A stretch of DNA of 64,000 bases from CAZAQB01 sp964487155. Its GTDB lineage: Bacteria > Pseudomonadota > Gammaproteobacteria > Nitrococcales > Nitrococcaceae. Below the pieces are notes generated by a model. It was given only the letters and a program-made list of their open reading frames with translations. It made no database searches and had not been told where the DNA came from. Below are positions 58,511 to 64,000 of this stretch, one piece after another. Numbering within the stretch: the first letter of the stretch is position 1; the number at the start of each line of letters is the position of its first letter. Location: assembly GCA_964487155.1 (NCBI GenBank), contig CAZAQB010000002.1:18331-82330 (forward strand). The letters run 5' to 3'. The position numbers and the translations under genes were made by a program.

Positions 58511-60961
58511 TCAGTCCCCCGCCAGCTTGGTCATGAGCAGGTTGACGTCGCGGCCGTGCAGGCCCTCGCGCTGGCAGTCGAGGAACTCCACCCCGTAGAG
58601 GTTGGAGCCGGAGACGTCCACCTGGCCCAGGTTGGCCCGCTCCAGGCTGCCCTGGAACAGGTTCATGTGGCGCAGCGAGGCGCCGGTGAGGTCGGCACCG
58701 ATGAAGCGGGCACCGGCGGCGTCGGCGTGGTCCAGCCGGGCGCCGCGCAGGTTGGCCGCGCCGAAGTCGGCCTCCCGGAGCCTGGCGCCCCGCAGATCCG
58801 CTCCCTCCAGCACCGCCGCCTCCCAGGTGGAGCCGGGGGCGTCGGCCCGGTGCAGCCGGACGCGGCGGAAATCGCTGGCCTCGGCGGCGCGGAAACCCGC
58901 CATGCGGGCGCCGCTGAAGTCGCAGTCCGGAGCGCTGACCCCCTCCATGATGCTGCCGCGCAGCTCCGCGTCCTGGAAGTCGCAATGATCCAGCCGTGCG
59001 CCGGAGAACTCGCATTCCACCAGGGCGGCGCCCCGGAAGCTGCAGTCGGTGAGATCCGCCTCGGAGAAGTCGGCGTCGGTCCCCTGGCAGCCGTCCAGGT
59101 TGGCCTGGGACAGCCGGGCGCCGTCCAGACGGGCGCCATCGATGCAGGCGGCCCGCAGGTTGGCCCGGCCCAGGTCGGCGCCGTTGAGCTCGGCCTCGTT
59201 GAGACAGGCCCCGGCCAGCATGGCATCCCGCAGCACCAGGGATTCGGCGGTGCACTGGCTGAGGTCGGCCCGGGCCAGCATGGCGCCGGTGGCATCGGCC
59301 CCGGAGAGATCCGCCTCATTGAGCCGGGCCGCCGACAGGTCGGCCTGCATCAGCCGGGCGCCGGGGAGGCTCGCCTGGACCAGCATGGTCTCCGTCAGCC
59401 GTGCGCCGGAGAGGTCCGCGCCGTCCAGCACGCAGCCGGTGAGGTCCCGGCCGCTGAAATCAAGGCCGCTGAGGTCCAGTTCGCTGAGATCCTCGCCCGC
59501 CAGGGGTTCGCCGGCGGCGAGCCGCTTGGCCACGGCCTCCCGGGTCCAGCCGGCGCGGTTGGTTTCCACCACCGCCGGCGGCGGTGTCTCCTCGGGCACC
59601 TCCACCCAGTGCTCCTCGGGCGCGCCGGCCTGCTGCTGGGCGGCGCGCAGCTTCTCAAGGGCGTCCCGCAGGGCCTTGTCCGGGTCGTCCGGGGGCTCCT
59701 CGGGCTCCGGGAAGTCCTGCTTCGGCGCCACCTTGGCGAGTTCCGCCAGGGCCTCCTGGAGCTTGGCCTCGGCATCCGCCGCCTCCTTGGCCTCGGGCCC
59801 GGGGGGCGGCTCGGCTTCGCCGGGCGCTGCCGATTCCGGCTCCGGGGGCTCTTCCTCCTCCATGGCCCATTCCGCCTCGATGGCGGCGAGCTGCTCCAGG
59901 AAACGCTGCCGGTAGTGGCCCAGGGCCAGCGGCGCCTGGGATGCGGGCTCCGCATCCAGGTAGACGTGGACGATGTCCGAGGCGTCCGGGTCGGCCGCCG
60001 GGGTATGACCTCGCCACACCAGCACCAGGCGCTCGGCGTCCATGTCCACCCAGAGGCTGTCCAGATGCAGGGGCACTTCTTCCAGCGTGTCCGCCGCGTC
60101 CTGCGGCTCGGTCCCGGCGCGGGTCACGAAGGCGCGCAGACGCAGGTCCGGCAGCCGGCTGCGGTACTCGGGGTGCTCCGGGTGCAGGTGGGTGAACACC
60201 AGGGGCTCGTCGCCCCGCAGGTAGCCGGCCAACTGAAGGCCCCGGGGCGCGGCGTTGAAGTGGCGCCAGTCGAAGTCCTCGGGGAACCAGGGCCAGCGGG
60301 TCTTCTGCCAGCGCTGGTCGTAGGTGCCGGTAAGGGAGAACCGATCCTGCCAGGCCCGGTGCATGGGCCCAAACCCGGCAGGACCGGGGTCGTCGCCGGG
60401 GCCGGTGACCGGCCTCTCCGGGCTCTCGATGCAGGGCAGCAGCAGGGCCCGCTCACTGCCGGGCCCGGTGAGCCTGTCGGCCCCGTGGCCCCGTCCCACC
60501 GGATTGCGGGGGTAGCCCGGGCCGCCGTAGGCGTTCTCCGGGCGCAGTTCCATGCGGGTGAACGGCCGGGGCTCGGTGGCGGCGGTGCGCACCATGCCCG
60601 CCTGCCAGCGCCGCTCCCCCACCACCGCCAGCCGGGCCTGCAGCTCGCCTACCTGCAACGCCACCTCGCAGCGGGGCACGGGTTGGCCGCCGGGGGCGTG
60701 GCAATGGCCCACCAGCATCACGTCGGCGGCCGGCTTGAAGGGGGCGAAATCGGACTCGTAGCGCGGGGCGCCGGTGCCCTCGTCATCGTCGGGGTAGGGC
60801 TGGTCCCCGGTGGGGAAGGGCTGCTCCTCCACGACCATGGCGGTGCCGTCGTGGACCAGCGCCAAGGTAGCCTTGGCGACGAGGGTGATGGAATGGCAGG
60901 GAAACCCCATACGTCCGGGCAAGGGGGCCAGGGTAAAAGCGGTGGGATTGACTATCTCCAT
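58511..60961 (-). CDS. DUF2169 adaptor fused to a pentapeptide-repeat domain
   Basis: The 816-residue protein starts with a DUF2169 domain (residues 1-340: PTAFTLAPLPGRMGFPCHSI, DFAPFKPAADVMLVGHCHAP, WPWFPEDFDWRHFNAAPRGL). A Glu/Pro/Ala-rich, partly coiled linker (about 365-470) follows, then pentapeptide repeats to about residue 800. DUF2169 proteins are T6SS adaptor or chaperone-like proteins encoded with DUF4150 or effector genes. The fusion suggests direct pairing with the next pentapeptide protein. The start at 60961 is the family start. It ends DVNLLMTKLAGD. Confidence 0.85.
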   Translation of the reverse strand: MEIVNPTAFTLAPLPGRMGFPCHSITLVAKATLALVHDGTAMVVEEQPFPTGDQPYPDDDEGTGAPRYESDFAPFKPAADVMLVGHCHAPGGQPVPRCEVALQVGELQARLAVVGERRWQAGMVRTAATEPRPFTRMELRPENAYGGPGYPRNPVGRGHGADRLTGPGSERALLLPCIESPERPVTGPGDDPGPAGFGPMHRAWQDRFSLTGTYDQRWQKTRWPWFPEDFDWRHFNAAPRGLQLAGYLRGDEPLVFTHLHPEHPEYRSRLPDLRLRAFVTRAGTEPQDAADTLEEVPLHLDSLWVDMDAERLVLVWRGHTPAADPDASDIVHVYLDAEPASQAPLALGHYRQRFLEQLAAIEAEWAMEEEEPPEPESAAPGEAEPPPGPEAKEAADAEAKLQEALAELAKVAPKQDFPEPEEPPDDPDKALRDALEKLRAAQQQAGAPEEHWVEVPEETPPPAVVETNRAGWTREAVAKRLAAGEPLAGEDLSELDLSGLDFSGRDLTGCVLDGADLSGARLTETMLVQASLPGARLMQADLSAARLNEADLSGADATGAMLARADLSQCTAESLVLRDAMLAGACLNEAELNGADLGRANLRAACIDGARLDGARLSQANLDGCQGTDADFSEADLTDCSFRGAALVECEFSGARLDHCDFQDAELRGSIMEGVSAPDCDFSGARMAGFRAAEASDFRRVRLHRADAPGSTWEAAVLEGADLRGARLREADFGAANLRGARLDHADAAGARFIGADLTGASLRHMNLFQGSLERANLGQVDVSGSNLYGVEFLDCQREGLHGRDVNLLMTKLAGD

Positions 60962-61051
60962 ACGGCCACCGAATCACCTGCGAGTGATGAACGCTAAACC
61001 ACGCCCCGACCATGTATGGCGCACCGAGTTGGTATCGCACCGCGGTCCGGA

Positions 61052-61513
61052 CTAGTTCCGGAACTCCAGCGCGGGACGCCCCGCGAGTTCCACCTGTACG
61101 ATGCCCCAGCGTCCGCCATCACGAGTTAAGTGCACCGTGGCAGCGATCTGACCCGTCTCGCTGAGTATGATGCCCGATACTCGCGCAGTGCCCCTGGAGC
61201 GCTGATACTGGCCCATCTCGGCCCCGATTACCCGCGCAAGGTGCGGTTCCGCGCTAATCTGCTGGGCGAGCCGCTGGCGGCTGGATGCCGAGCGGTATTC
61301 CGGCGCCATGTTCTTCCACGCGGCGTTCATGTCGCGCCCCTCCAGGGCGCGAACGAAGGCCTCAACCCGGTCGTGAACCGCGGCCTGCTCAGGACCACCC
61401 TCGTAGCGGAGCATCCAGACCAGACCGACGGTCACTGTCGCGAACACCAGCAGCAGGCCGCCAGCCACGACCAGCAAGACTGGATCTTCCTGCAACGCCT
61501 TCAGGCTCTTCAT
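61052..61513 (-). CDS. Membrane-anchored NTF2-like protein, second paralogue, next to vgrG
   Basis: The 153-residue protein has a hydrophobic helix (PVLLVVAGGLLLVFATVTVG) and an NTF2-like domain: VEAFVRALEGRDMNAAWKNM, APEYRSASS, VHLTRDGGRWGIVQVELAGR and PAL. It is a paralogue of the protein encoded at 54318; the two bracket the payload cluster. It follows vgrG, so it is a candidate immunity protein for the VgrG C-terminal extension (inference). The domain probably faces the periplasm. Confidence 0.7.
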   Translation of the reverse strand: MKSLKALQEDPVLLVVAGGLLLVFATVTVGLVWMLRYEGGPEQAAVHDRVEAFVRALEGRDMNAAWKNMAPEYRSASSRQRLAQQISAEPHLARVIGAEMGQYQRSRGTARVSGIILSETGQIAATVHLTRDGGRWGIVQVELAGRPALEFRN

Positions 61514-61558
61514 ACTGCGCCACCCTCGGCAGTCGGCGGATCAGAGGCTGGCCCGCCG

Positions 61559-61578
61559 CGCACGAGGCGCCTCGTGCG
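61559..61578. other. 20-bp perfect palindrome between vgrG and the NTF2-like gene
   Basis: CGCACGAGGCGCCTCGTGCG is a perfect palindrome 46 bp upstream of the NTF2-like start. It could be a dimeric operator, or form a hairpin in vgrG read-through mRNA. No T-run follows. Confidence 0.6.
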
Positions 61579-61652
61579 GGCGTACTCCCTACAACGGCCG
61601 CAGTAGAATAAGGGGCGAAGTCGCCCTGAGCCGTGGCGAAGCCCGTCGGTGC

Positions 61653-64000
61653 TCACGTCACTTTCAGGTTCTTGTGATCGATCTTGGCCTTGACGCTAAA
61701 CTTCTTCGCAACCTTGTCCACCTTCAACATGTTCTGGTTGACCTTGAAATGCTTTACCCGAATATCGAAGGCGCCGTCGGGGACATCCGAGCGAATGCGC
61801 CGCGGCTTGATCGTCATTTTCGACTCCTGGCCCGAGCCCGCATGGACCTCCACCAGTTCTTTTTTCAGTGTCACCTTTGCCGAGGAAGTCGAATGACGCG
61901 GCGGCGGAGTATCGCGATCCGACTTGACGGACCCTAGGCTACCCAGGAACACGCCGAACCCGACGACCGCGTTTATGCTACCCATCGTCGCCATTATGGG
62001 AGCAGTGTGCTCAAAGCTCACCGTATCTCCGGAGTCGGCGTCGACGGTCTCGTTCTGCTCCATGGTGCTCCGCTGCATGAGGGCAGAACCGACGGCAGTG
62101 GCAATGCCTAGGGCAGCCATCCCAGCCGCATACTTCGCATCTCCATCGACCTTTAAGTCCGAGGCGGTGCGCGCGGAGTTGCCGGGATCGCTGCCGTAGG
62201 AGAGCGAGAGTTCCTCGTCGTTGGACGTCAAAAGGGTGTTATCCGACTTGCCCCCTGCGAGGATCACGTCCTTGTCCGAGTCCAGGATGATATCCGACGT
62301 CGAGGTGCGCCGGTAATCCCCCTCGGTCTTTTTGACATCCACCGAATATCCCCAAGTAAACCTTGGAGAAACCAAGTAGTTGAACTCCGGCCCGATAGAG
62401 CAGTTCCACTTCGCGCCAACGAAGAGGGAGATATCCGTGCTGGCCTTCACCGTTTCGGAGGCCCCAACAGTGAGCGACAGGGCGTTGCCTACCGTGATGG
62501 AATTCGTCAGCCCCAGGGTAGAGATAAGTTTGTTCCCCACCTGCACTGACCATTTGTCGCCGTAGGTCTTGCTCCACTCGTCGCTTTCCGAAATCCTTTT
62601 GTACGAGCGCCCGAGCCACATTTTCGATTTGTGAGTCGGACTGTAGATGGAGATGTGCTCCTCTCCGGGGGTTCCGTCCATGCGGATTTCATTGCCGTAG
62701 TGATCCCGGACGATGCTCTTGTAGCGGTCGTCTGGCAGTGGCAGCGGCGGCATGTTGTCGGCGTTGTACACCCGGCCAGTGATGATGGGCTGGTCCGGGT
62801 CGCCTTCCAGGAACGAGACGATCACCTCGTGGCCCACGTGGGGCACGAACATGGCGCCCCAATTCTTGCCGGCGGACATCTGCGACACCCGAAGCCAGCA
62901 GGAGCTGTTCTCGTCGCGGCCGCCCTCCCGATCCCAGTGGAACTGCACCTTGACCCGGCCGTACTGGTCGGTCCACACGGTCTCGCCGGACGGGCCTACC
63001 ACAGTTGCGGTGTGAGGGCCCTGGACCACCGGCTTGGGCGTCACCCTTGCGGGGCGGTAGGCCTGGTCCGAGGGTACGGCGGTGAATGTGCAGTGCATGG
63101 ACACCGCAACGGTGCCGCCCTGGGTCTCGTACTGGCCGGCGTCGACGTCGTAGCGGGCCTGGGTCACCAGCACTTCCCGGTTCTGGTCGGGCCGGGGATG
63201 GTTGGTGAGGCTGAACAGGAAGCCCGGCGCGATGCCCCGGGCGTCGCCCTGGCCGTGCAGGGTCTCGAAGCGGGCCTGCTGCTCCTCGATGCGGACTTCC
63301 GCCAGGGTCTCGCCGTCGGATTTCTCCTTGTAGAGGCCCGGATAATCGTAGACCTCGAAGCTCTCGGCGCCGTGGCTGCGCTGGATCGAGGCCTTGGCGT
63401 CCAGATTGGCCTTGGGCTTTTCGAAGTCGTAGTCGCGCAGGGCATAGAGCTCGGTCTGGATCTCCTGGTCCAGCAGCCACTCGCTGATGTGGTCGCGCTC
63501 GCGGCGGGCCTCGTTGCCCGGCGGGTAGTAGGGGATCCGCTCGTAGCCGGGCGCCGTGGAATAGGCCGACAGGCCGTCCGCCAGCACCAGGGCGTGGCGA
63601 TCCGCCTCGTGGCGGAAGAAGAAAGTGATGCCCTCCTCCTCCAGCAGCCGGCAGACAAAGTTGAAGTCGGTCTCCCGGTACTGCACGCAGTAGGTGCGGG
63701 CGATGTAGTCGCCGCTCAGGGACTCCTCGAAGTCGCTGAAGCCATGCTCCCGGAACACGTTCTTGACGATGTCGGGGACGGTCAGCTCCTGGAAGATGCG
63801 GCAGTCGGAGGCCCGGGTGAGGTACCAGGCCCAGGGCCTGAGCACGGCCCGGTAGGCGGCGTAGCGCCCCTCGCCGCCGGTCTGGCCAAAGCGGGTCACC
63901 AGGCCGTGGAGGAAGCGCTCGCCGCCCTCGGGAAGGGCGATGCGGACCCCCAGGGGCTGGCCCAGCACGTCGCCGAACTCCAGCTCGCCGTCCCGGGCCA
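61653..64000 (-). CDS. vgrG: T6SS spike protein VgrG with C-terminal extension (5' end outside the window)
   Basis: About 781 codons are present; the gene enters from the right edge. The gp27/gp5-like body is standard: GQPLGVRIALPEGGERFLHG, SLSGDYIARTYCVQYRETDF, VWTDQYGRVKVQFHWDREG, WLRVSQMSAGKNWGAMFVPH and GDPDQPIITGRVYNADNMPP. After the beta-prism (around 62650) comes a C-terminal extension of more than 300 residues. It has two hydrophobic stretches (AAGMAALGIATAVGSALM near 62100; IMATMGSINAVVGFGVFLGS near 61960) and a Lys-rich end. I do not recognise a catalytic domain there. This part is clearly A/T-richer than the body. Confidence 0.93.
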   Translation of the reverse strand, partial: ARDGELEFGDVLGQPLGVRIALPEGGERFLHGLVTRFGQTGGEGRYAAYRAVLRPWAWYLTRASDCRIFQELTVPDIVKNVFREHGFSDFEESLSGDYIARTYCVQYRETDFNFVCRLLEEEGITFFFRHEADRHALVLADGLSAYSTAPGYERIPYYPPGNEARRERDHISEWLLDQEIQTELYALRDYDFEKPKANLDAKASIQRSHGAESFEVYDYPGLYKEKSDGETLAEVRIEEQQARFETLHGQGDARGIAPGFLFSLTNHPRPDQNREVLVTQARYDVDAGQYETQGGTVAVSMHCTFTAVPSDQAYRPARVTPKPVVQGPHTATVVGPSGETVWTDQYGRVKVQFHWDREGGRDENSSCWLRVSQMSAGKNWGAMFVPHVGHEVIVSFLEGDPDQPIITGRVYNADNMPPLPLPDDRYKSIVRDHYGNEIRMDGTPGEEHISIYSPTHKSKMWLGRSYKRISESDEWSKTYGDKWSVQVGNKLISTLGLTNSITVGNALSLTVGASETVKASTDISLFVGAKWNCSIGPEFNYLVSPRFTWGYSVDVKKTEGDYRRTSTSDIILDSDKDVILAGGKSDNTLLTSNDEELSLSYGSDPGNSARTASDLKVDGDAKYAAGMAALGIATAVGSALMQRSTMEQNETVDADSGDTVSFEHTAPIMATMGSINAVVGFGVFLGSLGSVKSDRDTPPPRHSTSSAKVTLKKELVEVHAGSGQESKMTIKPRRIRSDVPDGAFDIRVKHFKVNQNMLKVDKVAKKFSVKAKIDHKNLKVT

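Overview
The window comes from a GC-rich proteobacterium, most likely a gammaproteobacterium. The clues are a MerR-type LiuR regulator with its characteristic palindromic operators, E. coli-like and Pseudomonas-like REP elements, and a single type VI secretion system (T6SS) locus whose order resembles Pseudomonas aeruginosa HSI-1. No rRNA, tRNA or CRISPR array was seen. The genus cannot be fixed from the sequence alone.

Left part, 1-25.7 kb: uptake and catabolism of branched-chain amino acids. A minus-strand cluster (1-5063) holds a LivG-like ATPase, an acyl-CoA ligase, LivH, LivM and the start of a periplasmic binding protein. A short-chain dehydrogenase (5457-6227) lies divergent from the valine-branch genes mmsA, isobutyryl-CoA dehydrogenase, enoyl-CoA hydratase and 3-hydroxyisobutyryl-CoA hydrolase (6395-11491). 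After a universal stress protein come liuR, liuA, a thiolase, liuB, liuC, liuD and liuE (13039-22742), then ETF-ubiquinone oxidoreductase (22997-24631), which accepts electrons from the acyl-CoA dehydrogenases via ETF, and a GlcG/HbpS-like protein. Four copies of a palindrome built around ACGTTTACGTAAACGT sit upstream of the transporter cluster, between the dehydrogenase and mmsA, before liuR and before liuA. They are the expected LiuR operators and tie the region into one regulon.

The liu genes are not tightly packed. Nearly every junction holds a 200-430 bp compound inverted repeat with outer arms of the type TTAGCCGCGAGATGCACGCG and inner arms of the type AGCCGCAGATGAACGCGGAT. About eleven full, partial or tandem copies were found between 7.9 and 42.7 kb. 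Several lie within a few bases of a stop codon or supply it.

Middle, 25.7-30.8 kb: a lipoprotein with Sel1 repeats, a coiled coil and a caspase-like (C14) domain; a divergent alpha/beta-hydrolase lipoprotein; and a SAM methyltransferase with a regulatory domain. REP elements and hairpins lie between them.

Right part, 30.8-64 kb: a T6SS read on the minus strand as tssA, tssB, tssC, hcp, tssE, tssF, tssG, clpV, a small gene of unknown function, fha, tssJ, tssK, tssL, tssM, a tagF-pppA fusion and ppkA. It has the full Thr-phosphorylation control set (PpkA, PppA, Fha, TagF). Upstream lies a payload region: a plus-strand protein that resembles eukaryotic COMMD proteins, two related membrane-anchored NTF2-like proteins, a PAAR-like DUF4150 protein, a DUF3540 protein, a pentapeptide-repeat protein, a DUF2169-pentapeptide fusion and a VgrG with an A/T-richer, hydrophobic C-terminal extension. 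A 161-bp MITE-like element flanked by CTAG ends exactly at the stop codon of the DUF4150 gene. The most novel-looking items are the bacterial COMMD-like gene beside tssA, the VgrG extension with its possible immunity protein, and the nested repeat family.
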